64,000 nucleotides of DNA from Plasmodium brasilianum (GCF_023973825.1 NC_090121.1:1534001-1598000), one strand, 5' to 3'; shown: positions 25,701 through 39,130, numbered from the stretch's first letter. Notes: generated from the letters alone by a model not told the origin. Made by a program: numbers and translations.

Positions 25701-28700
25701 TATTATTATTATTATTAGTAGTAGTAGTACTTCTCAAAATATTTATTATATCCCCTACTTTCTTTTTCTTTTTTTTATTTTTTTTTATTTTTGTATTTTG
25801 AATTTTTAACTGTTTCTTAAAACGACCACTTACCTTCTGATAAATATTTACTCCACCCTGTTGCCTTAAAAAATATATACCTTCGCATACATTATTTTTT
25901 ATGATTATACTTATTTCCACTCTTTCAATAACCTTATCGAAGAATCTGATGAATGAAAGCAAGTTCTTTTCATTCACTTCATCCCTCTGCATTGTAGTGA
26001 TACCCTCATTGTCCATACCATTCCGACTATTCACACTGTCCGCATCGTCCACATCCTTCGCACCATATTTATCAAATTTACTATCATCATGACGCTTTTT
26101 TTTTACCTCATCCGTTTGCTCACATTCTTTTTTTTTTTCTTTTATATTACTTCCTACACATTCAAAAAATGCTTCTGCATTTTCCTCTCTCCCCTCTTTT
26201 ACACCATTCATCGGCATATTAGCAGCGTTTAACAATGTTTTGTCATCATCACCATCATAATATCTTATTGAGCTGCTGCCATCATTTCCTTGCTCTTTTT
26301 TTAAATAAATATACGCGCTTTGGTCATTTTCCCTTGGGGAATCCCTCCAAGCAGTCACTGCTACCTTCGTCATTGCTTCTTTCGTCATTGCTTCTTTCGT
26401 CACTGCTTCTTTCGTCAACGCTTCTTTCGTCAATGCTTCTTTCGTCAACGCTTCTTTCGTCAATGCTTCTTTCGTCAATGCTTCTTTCGTCAATGCTTCT
26501 TTCGTCATTTCTTCTCTCACTTCGTGCGTTACTTCCTCCGTTACTTCCTCCGTTACTCCTTCCCCATTTTCTAAATGTTTACCTCTACTTAATACATTCC
26601 TTTGTTCCTCTGCTATGTTGGCTTCCACTTCATTCGATGTGCTCCCATAAAAGTTTTCCTTTCTATGTATATCCTTTTTCTTCTCCTCTTCACAATTATC
26701 TCTTCTAAAATTTTTTACCATGTTATGTTTTTGACCCTTCGAATGTTCAACGCTATCTTCTACCATTTTTTCTATTTCGATGATATTTCCTCTTTCATTA
26801 GTACACGTACCTGAGCTACCATTCAACTTTTTTTTTTTTTTTACTTTCGCACAAATTATTCGCGTCTTCACTGCCCCCTTCTGCATCTGTACTACGACTA
26901 CTGCCGCTGCTATTGGCACTAACGCTAACGTTGACTCCATTACTTCCTGCACTTTCATTATCTAATCTATGCGTGTTCGTAATAATGTCAAGCTTACGCT
27001 TATTTAAATGAAAATTCTCTTTTTTTTCCTGAACACGGTCATCATTTTGAAAGGAAGAGGTTTGTCCTACCGTAATAAAATCAACTTTATTTTCCTCCTT
27101 CTTGACCTTTTTACAATCCACTGCCACTCCTTTGTTACTTTGACTGTTTATTTGATTGTCTTCTTGCTTCTTATCTGGACTGATTTCTTCATTCCTGTCT
27201 CGATCCCTTTCTTCCGTTTTTTCCTTTTCCCTTTGCTCCTGTTTATCCTTGAGATCTTCATGCTCGATATTCTTTTCTTCCCCCATTTCTTCCCCCATTT
27301 CTTCCCCCATTTCTTCCCCCTTTTCCTCCTGCACATAGTCATATTTATTTGAGAAAAAAACAGAGCGTAGAAAGGAGTTGTAATAATGGTAGAAGATACT
27401 ACTTAAGTTGTTGTTCTTCTTATCATTAAGTGAGTTCAATTTTAAGCTCAAAACAGTTGTTATATCCTTTCTATTATTATGCAAACTGCATAAAGCTAAT
27501 TTGATACATTTCGCTTGAACAAAACCGCTATTTTTGCTTTCTACGTCTGTTGTAAATAATCCGAGAGTGGGAAAATTAATTTGTTTTTCTGCCGGTATTG
27601 TATCATCCTGGTAACGACTACTTCTGTATCTGTTAGTGCTATATTTTTTTCTCTTTCTGTTTCTTTTTCTCTCTTTATTTTTATTTGTTTCTCTACTAGT
27701 ATGCAGAGTATTATTTGTATCGTTTTTCCTCAGATTCATTTGATCTATTTTATAATTTGAAAAAAGCTCTTCACATAATGAAGAATGAAGTCCTTGTGAA
27801 TTGCTGCTACTTAAGGTTTGACTTATTTGACAACAAAATTTCGATGCTTGTGAGGAGAAACTCGCGGAAGACACAGATTTGTTATGATTAACATTAGCAC
27901 TTGCCGAGGAGGATGCCGAAGTAGCATATTTGATGGAGTCCTGATAACTTGCTAAACAACAAGATGATAATGATGCGCGTGAATATGTTGAAGATACGCG
28001 CGAATGAGTGAACGATGGGCACGAGTGGGACGATGCCACTAGAGAATGAATAGATGGCGATACTTCCGATGAGCAAACGAAAGAAGAATATGATTCTGCA
28101 AGGAAGGATAGGAACATATCAGAGGGTTTATCATCAGTTACCAGTTCGGCAGAAAAACAATCCGTAGACATGGAGGAGTGTAGTATGGATGAGAGTGAAG
28201 AGAGACTATCGTCGTTTTCATCCCCTTCATTGGGTTTATTATGCTTACTGTTATAACTTAAGTTCAGGTATGGCATATTGGCTGGAAATACATTTTCTCT
28301 ATTTGCAAATTTATTTCTATCACTACTGTTAATGTGTTTGTCACTACTGGTATCGTGTTTGTCACTACTGGTATCGTGTTTATCACTACTGCTGTCATTA
28401 TTATTACCACTATTATTTCCATTTTTATTAGTATTATTCCCGCTAAAAGAAGCTGGGAGATTGCTTTTACCATTCCCATCAAGTTCATCCAATAAAATGG
28501 AGGAGTTATACACGACATTGTTCCAGCTTACTTCCTTCTGTTCAATACTTTTCTTATAATCATTTTCAAAATGAAGCGGCTTCATGTAATTTGTGATGTA
28601 TATACAATTATTCCGTTTGGAAGTAAGGTTATTTTTGCCCTTCGTATAATGACTAGACGCACTGTGGTCCTCTATAAACTTATTTGTGTACTCTATATTG

Positions 28701-31700
28701 CTGCTATTTGTAAACACATTATTGCTAGTACTACTACTACTCCTGCAAGTAGTAGTATTCCTATTTTTTTCCTTTCCATTTTCTCTTCTTAAATGACTAA
28801 TTTTATTGTATATTTTGTTTAAATTTATATACCCACCCCTATTTTTCTTCTCTTCAATTTCGCTTAGGTTTATATAACTTCTTTTTTTATTATTGTAATG
28901 ATCATTCATTTTAAATGTAGTAGTAATACTATTACTATTGTAAGTGAGTAAATCTTTTTCCTCCCCTTTTTTAAAACGATTATTCATTTTTTCTAATGCA
29001 TTCGTTTTGGATATACATTTTATTTTATTTAATTTTTCTTCACTTTTAAATATTCTCTTCTCAGAAATATTTTGTCCACTCTCCTGTTTGTTCTTTACTT
29101 CAGGGGTCAAGGTCATAACATTATGGTCCTTACCATGACTGCTTCTATTTGACGATGGAAGCACATGCCATGCTCCTGTACTACCTTCTTCATTCCGCGC
29201 ATTTCTACTGTTTACACTGCTCCCATCGTTTACACTGTTCCCATCGTTTACACTGTTCCCATCGTTTACACTGTTCCCATCGTTTACACTGTTCCTATCG
29301 TTACTATCGACCATCCTCCTTCGCACATTTCGGGAGAATAGCTCACGGTTCTGCGTCCCTTCTTCGTCATGGTATTTGCGCTTATCCCAGTCTTTACCTC
29401 GTCCTAGACTCGTAGCCTTGGATTTCGAATAAATCCTATCGTTACCTATACCTCCTTTATTTGCACTACCAAGGACGCTACTCCCTCGTGTTCGCTTCTT
29501 TCTTCTCTGCTTATTCTTCATTACCCTGTCATACTTCGGAACAATATTTACGCATCTTTTTTTCTGTTCATATAGATTTGACTTCTTCATGATGCTTCGC
29601 AAGTGATGATATGTTTTCCTCTTTTGCCAATTTTTTAAAAATGCGTTAAAATAACAATATATGTGAAAATAAGTACAACATGATGGATACATACACTTGG
29701 TCTTTATTCCCGTGTGACTGTTACAGAATGAACATGCCTTTGTGTTATTATTTTGTATAGCTTCTATCATTTTTTCCTTTATCTGTTTTAATATATTTAA
29801 GTTTATAAAATCTCTTTTATAAATTAGTTGTTCAATTTCTTTAAAAAGAGCATTATACTCGTTATGTTTTATGCTACTAAAATGTGTATCATCATTCTCT
29901 TGGTCATTTATAATGCATGCAATATCGTTTGAAAAATAATTTTCTTCCTTGACGATTGTGCAGTTATTTGTGTCAATGCAGTACATGGAACTTAAGTCGT
30001 TGGATAATCTTAAGTGTTCTTCATCATCCATAAGAAGTTCTCTTAACCCATCTTTGTCCACATCATTGTTCATTTCATCGTCCGTTTCGTTGTTCACTTT
30101 AAAGTTTACTTCCTTGACCTCTTTTTTGTCAATTCTGATACGACTTCTCTCACTACTAACTCCACTACCGCTACCACTACTGATATCACTACCGCTACCA
30201 CTACTGATATCACTACCGCTACCACTACTGATATCACTACCGCTGCCACTACTGATATCACTGCTATTGCCACTACTATCACTACCACTGCTGCTACTAT
30301 TACTGTTACCACTACCACTGCTACTAGTACCACTGCTGCTACTATTACTGCTACTACTATCACTGCTACTACTACTTACAATAGTGCTCCCGTAAAAACC
30401 CCTTGCAGAGTCTTTCCCCCGAACATTAATTATATCGTCTTGTGGGAAAAAATGATTTGTGCCTCCACTAGGTAAAATATTTTTTGGGTCGCATTTCTTA
30501 CCATCAGTTATCATGTTACAACTAACGCTAGAATTACAAAAGTATGAAGCAGTATTATGATCATTACCACAGTCATTACAACCATTACAACCATTAAAAC
30601 CACTACACCCATTACAACCATTACAACCATTACAACCATTACACCCATTACACCCATTACAACCACTACACCCATTACACCCATTACAACCATTACAACC
30701 ACTACACCCATTACAATCATCATCCCCATTGTTGTTCTTGTAAAAATTGCTGCACGCGAGCTGCCTATGTGTGCTGCGGCAATTATAATAAAGCATATTT
30801 TTGCGTTGTATAAAATTGCAGTATATTAAATTACGAATCTGTTTAAGGGTTAAATTGTAATAATAGGGATTCATCAAAAAATTGAATGTGTGACTATGTA
30901 AAATTACATTATAATTATTTAAAAACTGATCCTTAATTTTTTTTATTATCATATCATTTACACTTCTGAGACTTGCATACAGATTTACAAAATAATCCTC
31001 ATTATAATAATTAAAAAAAAAATATTCAAAATATACATGTAACAAACTATTATACTTGGTAATACTGTTATAGTATAAACAGCACAGATGATACCACAAA
31101 TTGTCGTCTTTCTTTTTCATCAGTGCATTTTTACTTGATCCTTTACATATACTGCATTTAATATTTTCTTCATTATAAGCTTTTCGAAGTTTATTTATTT
31201 TATGCTGAATGATGTGCACATAACTAACTTTGTAATTGTTAGCTAGTGTTCTCATTACAATGCACTTCTTTATATTTCCAATGTTATCAACATGTAGGGC
31301 ATTTTTTCTTTTCTTATTAGTAGCACTATTGTAAAGTATAGAGAACGAACACAAACTTCGGTTGTATGTACTGTCAGAATGGTAACCACTACTTCGATGA
31401 GTTTGATCACATGTAAATCTGCCATTAGCACACCCCTCTCGTTTGTTTCTACCAGCACATCCAGTTGCCCCTTCGGTTGACCTATGTCCATGCTTACTAT
31501 TCACTGTTCCGTTCATTGTTCCTTTCTCTTTAGAACAAATGTATGCACTTAACTCTTGATCACTTACACATTTTACGTATTTCTTCTTTTCCAAGAGCTT
31601 AGTTGTTCGTTCCTTTCCCTTTTTTGTGTTATCATGAATATGCATTTGCTTTTTTTTTACAATTTCACTATCGGCAAGTGGGGAAAAATTATAAATGTTC

Positions 31701-32374
31701 TTATCATTTTCACGTGAACAGTTCAAATTCATGTATTTACTAAACGGAGGATCATAATAATTACGATCTTCTAAGCACATATCACATAAAAAATAATTTA
31801 AATTAAAAGAATTACAAAAAGGTTTGTAGCAATATATGTGAAAATACAAGGAACAACTTTTACACTTTTCTAGATATTCAGAATTATTATTATGAAAACA
31901 AATCGTACAAATTTTTCTTTTTTTATTTTTAAAAATTTTTTTTTCCATTTTTTTAAATTGACTATTAATAAAAAAATGTTGTCTCTTCTCACATTTTATT
32001 TTTTTATTGTATTCTTCTCTTAATTTTCTCCTTAACAACTTCTCTTCCTTGTCTTTTACTTCCCCTCCTTTGTTATCCTTATAAATTTTGCTTTCATAAA
32101 GAATATTATTGTTATTTGGACTGTTGGACAAATAATGACTGCTTCTTTTTTTTTTATTTAAAAATAGTAAGGAAAAAAATAGATCTGTATTTAGACCCAC
32201 TGCATTGTTCATGTTCACATCTTTATTAAAGAATGAAGAAGGAGGATTACTCCTCCTTTTTTTATCTCCATTTGTGTGTTCATACAATTTTTCTCCTTCA
32301 TTGTCAACAAGCTCATCTTTGCTGTAATATTTTAATATTTCTACATAGCTTTTATAGCATCCTTTGTTTTCCAT
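19795..32374 (-). CDS. Giant PHD-finger protein, frame interrupted once in an A-run
   Basis: One gene read in two frames: 32374 to about 26828, then about 26842 to 19795, together about 4190 aa. The two frames overlap across a run of 15 A and are best joined there. The 5' part has a PHD finger (KICTICFHN...FHIYCYK...FLCDMC, about 154-205) and two further Cys/His zinc modules (about 403-435 and 880-915). The 3' part has a PHD (FICSVCFN...IHKYCYG...DFLCQKC), then a zinc knuckle (YCYICKRDGG) and an extended PHD (CCICNKRGAVINC...FHPLCAYLEG), the BRPF/JADE/AF10-like order. Such modules read histone tails, so a nuclear chromatin role is inferred. No SET, bromo or acetyltransferase domain is visible. 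The rest is low complexity (Ser, Asn, KDEKKDE, ALTKE repeats). It is the syntenic equivalent of P. falciparum PF3D7_0310200. Confidence 0.85.
20365..20500 (-). repeat. Cys-containing repeat (CSNRSN units) inside the extended PHD finger
   Basis: Tandem 18-bp units (plus strand attacttctattactacaa) encode C-S-N-R-S-N about six times. The block sits between zinc-ligand Cys pairs and the FHPLC motif of the extended PHD domain. Confidence 0.85.
26357..26515 (-). repeat. 15-bp coding repeat (ALTKE units)
   Basis: About ten 15-bp units (plus strand gcttctttcgtcaay) encode A-L/V/M-T-K-E repeats near the start of the downstream segment of the PHD protein. Confidence 0.88.
26828..26842 (-). other. Frame break in a 15-A homopolymer within the PHD gene
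   Basis: The coding strand has 15 A after GAA AGT. The upstream frame reads five Lys, then V-E-W and stops at 26816-26818. The downstream frame reads Lys, Lys..., L-N-G-S-S-G and continues for over 2,300 codons. A run of 14 or 17 A would keep one frame. This could be an assembly or sequencing error, a real polymorphism, or a tract tolerated by slippage. Confidence 0.85.
30570..30715 (-). repeat. Cys-rich coding repeat (CNG / CSG units)
   Basis: Tandem 9-bp units (plus strand ccattacaa / ccactacac) encode about 15 C-N-G or C-S-G tripeptides in the 5' part of the PHD protein, around residues 553-602. Cysteine is rare in Plasmodium low-complexity repeats. Confidence 0.85.
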
Positions 32375-32558
32375 ATCTTCATTATTTTTGTTGTGTAGGT
32401 ATAGCTTTTATAACAAAGGAGTGGTAATCAGAATAAGCAGTACTAACATCACTGTTAGTAATAAATAATACTATAGCAGAATAGTACGGAAAAAAAAAAG
32501 GAAACAAATTAAACAAAAGAACGTGGTAAAATTTATAGCTGGTGGAAATTTAAAATGG

Positions 32559-32564
<6 letters not shown>

Positions 32565-32613
<49 letters not shown>
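32565..32613. repeat. 49-base poly-T tract upstream of the PHD gene
   Basis: An uninterrupted homopolymer of 49 T on the plus strand (A on the coding strand) about 190 bp upstream of the PHD start codon. Such dA:dT tracts are common in Plasmodium promoters and tend to exclude nucleosomes; this role is inferred here. Confidence 0.9.
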
Positions 32614-32618
<5 letters not shown>

Positions 32619-32627
32619 TTAATATAC

Positions 32628-32712
32628 TCTTAATTATAATCTTATATAAATTTATTTTTAATTATAATCTTATATAAATTTATTTTTAATTATAATCTTA
32701 TATAAATTTATT
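32628..32712. repeat. 28-bp tandem repeat, three copies
   Basis: Three consecutive copies of about 28 bp built on taattataatcttatataa plus ATTTATTT, adjacent to the 49-T tract. Confidence 0.85.
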
Positions 32713-33039
32713 CTTAGTTATATTTTAATTAATTTTTTTATTATTTCAAAATTTAATCTAGGTTTTTTTCTCTTTAATTTTTCTCAAAAATATCCTTTTT
32801 GCCGTTTTTCCACTTCTGTAGCCTCTCATGTACAATTCAGTTGAACTCCACCAAATCAGTGGGATTTCAAGCTGGGGTATGCCAAAATTGTTTACTTAAT
32901 TCTTCCTCATATGTAAACATGCACGTATATAGATATACGCACAAGTATGTATAATATATATATATATATATATACATGTATAGATATATCACTAATTATA
33001 CACTGAAATATACAAAATTATCAACGAACTATATTGCTG

Positions 33040-33070
<31 letters not shown>

Positions 33071-33582
33071 AAGTATGATACTACCTTCGACAACGAAGGG
33101 AAAGCATGTTAAAATTATTTTGTATAAACTCGTTACAAGCTACTGTACTACAATTTCTTTTTTTAAAAATATATTTTTTCTCTTTTTATGAGTTTCTTTT
33201 TTAAAAATGCTGTTTTTTCTTTTCCCTGTTTTCGCTAAAAAAAAAAGAAAAAAATTCGGAAAAAGGAAGTGAATAACGGTGAAGTTCAAAAATGAATGGG
33301 GATTAAACCGTTCTGTTATTTAATATACATTTATAATTAGGTATAGTATTATATATATATACGTATATATAGGCACTTACGGTATAAGCACGTATGTTTG
33401 TATATTTTTACGTACATGTATAATAAATGCATACACTTGCATATTTTTATAAATCTGTTAAAATATGAGCATGGGCTCAGAAAATTCGAAATTCGAAAAG
33501 AACGACTGGAGAAAAATATATTCCACGATGTATATGATGTATAACTAAGTATCTACGTTCATGTAATTTAAGCCTATAACAT

Positions 33583-33629
<47 letters not shown>

Positions 33630-35466
33630 AAGTTATATACATGTAATTATACATAAGCGAACTTTTGTTTAGGAAAGCGTAATTCTACAACTATAAGATG
33701 ATGTATGCATATAAACGCATAAACAGGCAATAATTTGTTACCATTTTTTTGCATTACCATTAGCTCTAAATTTTATTATTTTTTTTTTATTCCCTATATT
33801 TTATCACCTCCGTAAAGGGTAAAAAAAAAAGCGTAAAAATTAAAAAAAAATTAATTTATATCAATAATAATATATAAAGCTTTAACAGTAGAAATTAAAT
33901 AATAATAAAATAATAGCTCAATTTAATTGATGATATTCTCCATAAAATGTTCAGCCCGAATTTAATGCTTCAAACAAAAAATGCGGAAATAATGAATAAT
34001 CGTATAAAAAAAAAAAAAATAGGAAGCTAAACAATAGGATGCAAAACAAAAGAAAACACATGTTCAAACACGCCCTTATTTAAGCCTACTTTACGAGTTC
34101 TATTTGCATATTCGTGAGAAAAGCTTTGGCTGATTATTTCCATTATTCATATTTTAAAAAAAATTTATGAATATACTCTTCTCAAAAGTAGGTTAAACAG
34201 ATTTAGCAGGAGGGAGAATATGTACATAAATATATATATATATGTATAATTATATACATATAGCTTAAAAATACGGTGAACCGGGTACATATCCATTCCC
34301 TGTTGCTTTATTTTTTTTAATTTTACGAGTAGTGAAAAATTATATTTCTCTAGTTGGGATGGCCCCATATGTAGGAAATGCTTTTTGTTACTATGTTGTA
34401 TGATGCATGTATGTATACAACAGATATATTACATAACTGAAGGTGTCAAAACTTTCAAAATGTCTACCATATTTTTGGTGAAAATATTGATAAGTTAATC
34501 TTGTATGAGGATGTTCATTCGAAATTTTTTTTTCTAATGCGTTGATTAAAATGTGCTAATATAATAAAACAAATTATTTCTACAAGTTGGCAAAAATTAT
34601 TTGCGTAAGCCGCTAAAGTGTATCGTCATTAAGTTAATGATTATTATGGGAAGTACAGGCATATGCATATGTTTATACATGTATATATGTACGTCTCCTT
34701 AAGACGCTCTTCTTTACTTCCTTACTCCCTCATTCCTTTCCCCCCTCTGCTAGTCCAAACATATTTCTAAAGTGGCTTGCACTCATTATATATATATATA
34801 TATATAGATATATATATATTTTTTTTTTTTTTTTTTACCCCTTGCGGGAAAAACACACTGCTTATTATTTGCATATAACTTTTTTTTTTTTTTTCCTTTC
34901 ATTATTTAATTATTGTGTTGTGCGAGGAAAGAAAGTTGAAGTTAATAAAGAAAAACGGAAGGGTCTTTTAACACAGGAATAAAAAATTAAAAGTGAAGAA
35001 AACAAAGAAGTAAAAACTGAGCGAGTAAAAAAAGTAAAGACCGAGCGAGCAGCAAATATAAACACTAAAAGTGAGCTATTAAATAAAGTAAAAAATAACA
35101 AAAAGGGGGAAACAATAGAAGAAGACAAGGACATAAATAATGTAAATAAAGAATTCGCACTATTCGCTTCGGCATCAAACTAAAGGGGCATATAATGCCT
35201 AAGAAAACTACATAAAATGTGCATAAAAAATGTGCCAAAAAATAGGCGTAAAATATGAGCGCCAAAAATGTGAAAAAATTATGAAAAAAAAAATTACGGG
35301 GCTGTGAATGCAAATACTATTACTTACTCATGTGCTAGCACAGAGGATGCACTAATTACCAAAAAAAGTCGTTATCGAACACACGTATATACACCTATGT
35401 ACATAAATATGTGTTCTTAACTGCAATAGTGAAGCGCAGTTGTGCGTAATATATACGAATGCCAAC

Positions 35467-35502
<36 letters not shown>

Positions 35503-35605
35503 GAAGAAGAGGAAGAGGAATAAGAAGAGTAATAGTCAAAGGAAGAAGAAACATCATTGTTCTGTTCTATTTGATTTATTCAGGTCGTTTTTTTACTTTC
35601 TTTCT

Positions 35606-36818
35606 CTAATACTTTAGCTTCATCATTTCGCAGAACTCGTAAAAGTCGATCTAAAAAGGAAGAAAAAAAAAAGCGGAAAAACAGAGGAATAGAGGAATAG
35701 AGGAATATTTATATATAAATCATGTTAAGTGAACAAATTAGACATGAAATTGTTTTTTTTTTTTTTTTTTTAATCTTTAGTTTACCTTCCCGTCATGATT
35801 TTTGTCAACTTCGCCTATCATTTTCTTAACTTGGTTAATGTCTCTTTCAGTTATATTCCCCTTTTTATTTCCATTATATAGTATCTGAAAAAAAAAAAAA
35901 AAAAGTATCTTATAAATGTGCGTACATGGGATGTTCATACGTCTAAGCGGGCAAACATACATACATATATGTGTATACATTCACGTATGCAACACAATAT
36001 GAACACAAGTGCGCAGTGAAGTGTTCACATGTGCCAATTCCGCGGTAGTAATTTCTCCATCATTATCTACATCAAACACACGAAAGGCGCAGTACATTAG
36101 TTTCTAAAAAGGAAAGAAAATAAAGAAGCTCCTATGAGTGACCATAAGAGTACGGCTATATATACGTAAACGTATACATTGACGTGCATATGTGCACATA
36201 GACGTATTTTCTTGTGCCTTTTTGCATACTTCTGTTTTACACAGAAATAAAGAAGTTAGAGGCAAAAACGCAGAAAATATGAGGTAAAAAAGCGGCAAAT
36301 ATATGGTAAAAACGCACCTTTGTTAACTTTTTTCTATCTAGCGCCGCTGCCAAAAATTCTGTGTAGTCTATTCTGCCACTTCCATCGCTGTCTATTTGAT
36401 CGATAAGCCTATCAAAATTTTGGGGTAGTTTTAAACCACTACTTTCCAAACCTTTTTTCAATTGTTGTTTTGTGATATTTCCTTTTCCTTCTTCATCTAA
36501 ATGAAGAAAAGCTGATTTGAGTTGTTGTAAATCATAATCATTGCTTTGTTGAGCTATAATTGTCATAGCCAGTTTTTGAAATTTTAATAACAGTGCATAG
36601 TTTTTAAAATTTTCCAGTACATGTATGTCCATTTTAACATCCAAATTAAATGCCCCTTTTTTCTTTTTGAACCATGGATGTTTCAGAGCCTCACTTGCAC
36701 TTATTCTTTTCCTTGGGTCCATGGTAAGACAACACTTAATCAGATCTTTTGCCTCTTGTGTTACGTTGTCCCATTCCTTCCCCTTGAAATTATATTCCCC
36801 CTTTTTCACCTGCACAAA

Positions 36819-36860
<42 letters not shown>

Positions 36861-38037
36861 TAATGCGGTAAGGCAGAGATGAGAACAGGAAATAACAGAA
36901 AAATACGCTATACCGCGAGGGTGCATGCTAAGTGTAAAATTAGGACAAGTTGTAGGGGCAGATGAACTTATATAAACTAGAAGAGGGGAATAATGAAAAC
37001 TTTGCATAGAAAAGGTTGAACAGTGCATTATGTCTCCCCACTTTTGATCTTTCCTTTTTTATTACCATAATTAATATCTCATGGTCACTTTCGCCATAAA
37101 AGGGGGGATAGCCGCACAGAAGTATGTAAAATAACACACCGGTTGACCATATATCACATTTATAATCGTAGGAGCCTGCTAACACTTGAGGAGCAACATA
37201 ATAAGGAGTACCAGCTTTTGTTTTCATTTCCAAATTTATGTCGCTAAAGTAAGATGCCAAACCAAAATCAATGATTTTTATTAACGATTCAGGTGATTTA
37301 TCATAAAATAAAAAGTTTTCAGGTTTAATATCTCTATGACAAATATTTCGAATATGTAAATAATTTAATACAGAATATATTTGTTTCATTATAAAAGAAG
37401 AATATATTTCTGAAAAGGAACCTTTTTTTACAATTTTATCAAATAATTCACCACCTGTACATAATTCCATAACTAAATATATTTGTTCTTCATCTTCAAA
37501 TGTCTCTAATAATTTTATTACATTTGGATGATCTAAATTTTTCATTATATCAATTTCTTGTCTAAATCGTGGTATATTTTTTAATTTTTTCTTTGATACT
37601 ACTTTAACAGCCCTTGAAATTTTTAACATTTTATCTGTTGCTTTATATACACATCCATATGTACCTTTTCCTATTGGTTCTTCTGATAAATTATAAAAAT
37701 CATCTAAATTTCCTGAAAAACTTAAAATAAATCCTCTTCTTGAAAATTTGAAATCCTCACCTTTCATCGATTTGATTAGAGTATCTTTATACCTTGCACT
37801 TTTATTAAATTGTTTTTCGCCCAATTTTGATTCTTTTAACTTTAAGTCTATTAGTTCTTCTTTAGTACTTGTTCCTTTGCTGTCTTCATACAGAACGTTA
37901 TTATTTTTTATGCATTTATTGGAGCTTTTTTTTTTCTTTATTTTTTCCTTGTATATCTTCGACTTATTTCTAGTTCCGTTATCACGGATGTGCTTATTTC
38001 GTTTTGTGTATGACTCGTTCATCTTATTATCTATCAT
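35606..38037 (-). CDS. CDPK3: Calcium-dependent protein kinase 3 (CDPK3), five exons
   Basis: Exons 38037-37066, 36809-36318, 36103-36029, 35884-35786 and 35650-35606 join with GT-AG introns, all in phase 0, to give 560 aa (P. falciparum CDPK3 is 562 as I recall). The kinase domain begins at about residue 115 with [11 protein letters not shown] (P-loop), then [10 protein letters not shown] (catalytic Lys), [10 protein letters not shown] (catalytic loop), IDFGLAS (DFG) and [13 protein letters not shown]. After the junction helix come four EF-hands: DEEGKGNIT (weak), [18 protein letters not shown] and DKNHDGKID, the last split by the final intron. It phosphorylates substrates on Ca2+ binding. 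In the rodent parasite, CDPK3 acts in ookinete gliding and midgut invasion (established). The N-terminus (MIDNKMNES) lacks MG, so it is not N-myristoylated from this start. Confidence 0.95.
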
Positions 38038-38049
38038 TTTGTTTTTATC

Positions 38050-38112
38050 AATTTGTTCTTATCAATTTGTTCTTATCAATTTGATCTTATCAATTTGTTC
38101 TTATCAATTTAT
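38050..38112. repeat. 13-bp repeat just upstream of CDPK3
   Basis: Four to five copies of a 13-bp unit (tatcaatttgttc) lie within 75 bp upstream of the CDPK3 start codon. Confidence 0.8.
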
Positions 38113-38280
38113 TTTTTTATTTATTTAAGCAGAGAACAGTGTTTTTTTATTGAAGCATATTATTTTTTTTTATTTTATTTTTTTTATCATAGAAATGTTG
38201 TTCTCGTACACATCTTTATATAGAATTGTGCGATACTTATGCGAGGCTTATACGCGGCCGCTCAAAGAAAAAGAAAAAAA

Positions 38281-38390
38281 AATTTAAAATATAAACAAAA
38301 AAAATTAAAATATAAACAAAAAAAATTAAAATATAAACAAAAGAAATTAAAATATAAACAAAAGAAATTAAAATATAAACAAAAGAAATT
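38281..38390. repeat. 20-bp tandem array
   Basis: About six copies of aaattaaaatataaacaaaa. A third-position shift of frame every unit gives open Lys-rich frames on both strands that are not genes. Confidence 0.88.
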
Positions 38391-38828
38391 AAAGACTACT
38401 CTGCATCCCCTCCCTAACATTCTCCCATTTGAAAAAATTGTTACTATATAATGCTGATATTTCACGAAAAAAAGGACTCTTCAAAATATGGTTTTGTAAA
38501 TGTATACATATATATAAACGCATAAACGAAAAGACGCATATTTGTGCATATACATGGGAGCATATACATATATATATAATGTATATGCGCGTGAATTATG
38601 CTCACATGAAAATCACTAAGAAAAAAAATATCATATTTTTAAAAAGAAAAGCAAAGGTGAATCCATATGGCGGAAAAAAAGTAAGTCTTCAAATGAAAAA
38701 AGCTACTACTACTGCTATTACTGCGTAAGTAATATTTAAAAAATTGGAGAATTGGATCTTTTCAAAGACATTTGGGAAAAAAAATAAAAAAGGAGAAAAG
38801 TAAAGAATTAACAAGAAATTGAAATGAA

Positions 38829-38962
38829 ATTAAAGTATACGAAATTGAAGTACACGAAATTGAAGTATACGAAATTGAAGAATACGAAATTGAAGTACAC
38901 GAAATTGAAGTATACGAAATTGAAGAATACGAAATTGAAGTATACGAAATTGAAGTGTACGA
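38829..38962. repeat. 15-bp tandem array (gaaattgaagtatac)
   Basis: About nine units with small substitutions (tatac, tacac, aatac). It adjoins the next 15-bp array, which has a different unit. Confidence 0.88.
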
Positions 38963-38974
38963 GATTAAAATAAG

Positions 38975-39130
38975 CGAAATTAAAGTATACAAAATTAAAA
39001 TAAATGATATTAAAATAAATGATATCAAAATAAATGAAATTAAAATAAATGATATTAAAATAAATGATATTAAAATAAATGATATTAAAATAAATGATAT
39101 TAAAATAAATGGTATTAAAATAATTGAAAT
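38975..39130. repeat. 15-bp tandem array (ataaatgatattaaa)
   Basis: About ten units. In one plus frame they read K-I-N-D-I repeats from an ATG at 38955, but with no other coding signs it is treated as a minisatellite. Confidence 0.85.

Larger units (their letters stand above)
32375..35605. other. Intergenic region between PHD gene start and CDPK3 3' end
   Basis: About 3.2 kb of AT-rich DNA. It contains a run of 49 T at 32565-32613 just upstream of the PHD gene, three copies of a 28-bp repeat at about 32628-32712, AT microsatellites near 32950, 33592-33625 and 34786-34820, A-runs at 33040-33068, and a GAA-rich tract near 35480-35530. It holds the PHD promoter/5'UTR and the CDPK3 3'UTR. Short frames at 34910-35313 do not look like coding sequence. 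Confidence 0.6.

Noticed and set aside
35777..35980. 67-codon minus frame as a separate gene
   Set aside because: It contains CDPK3 exon 4 ([10 protein letters not shown]...) plus flanking intron and is part of that gene.
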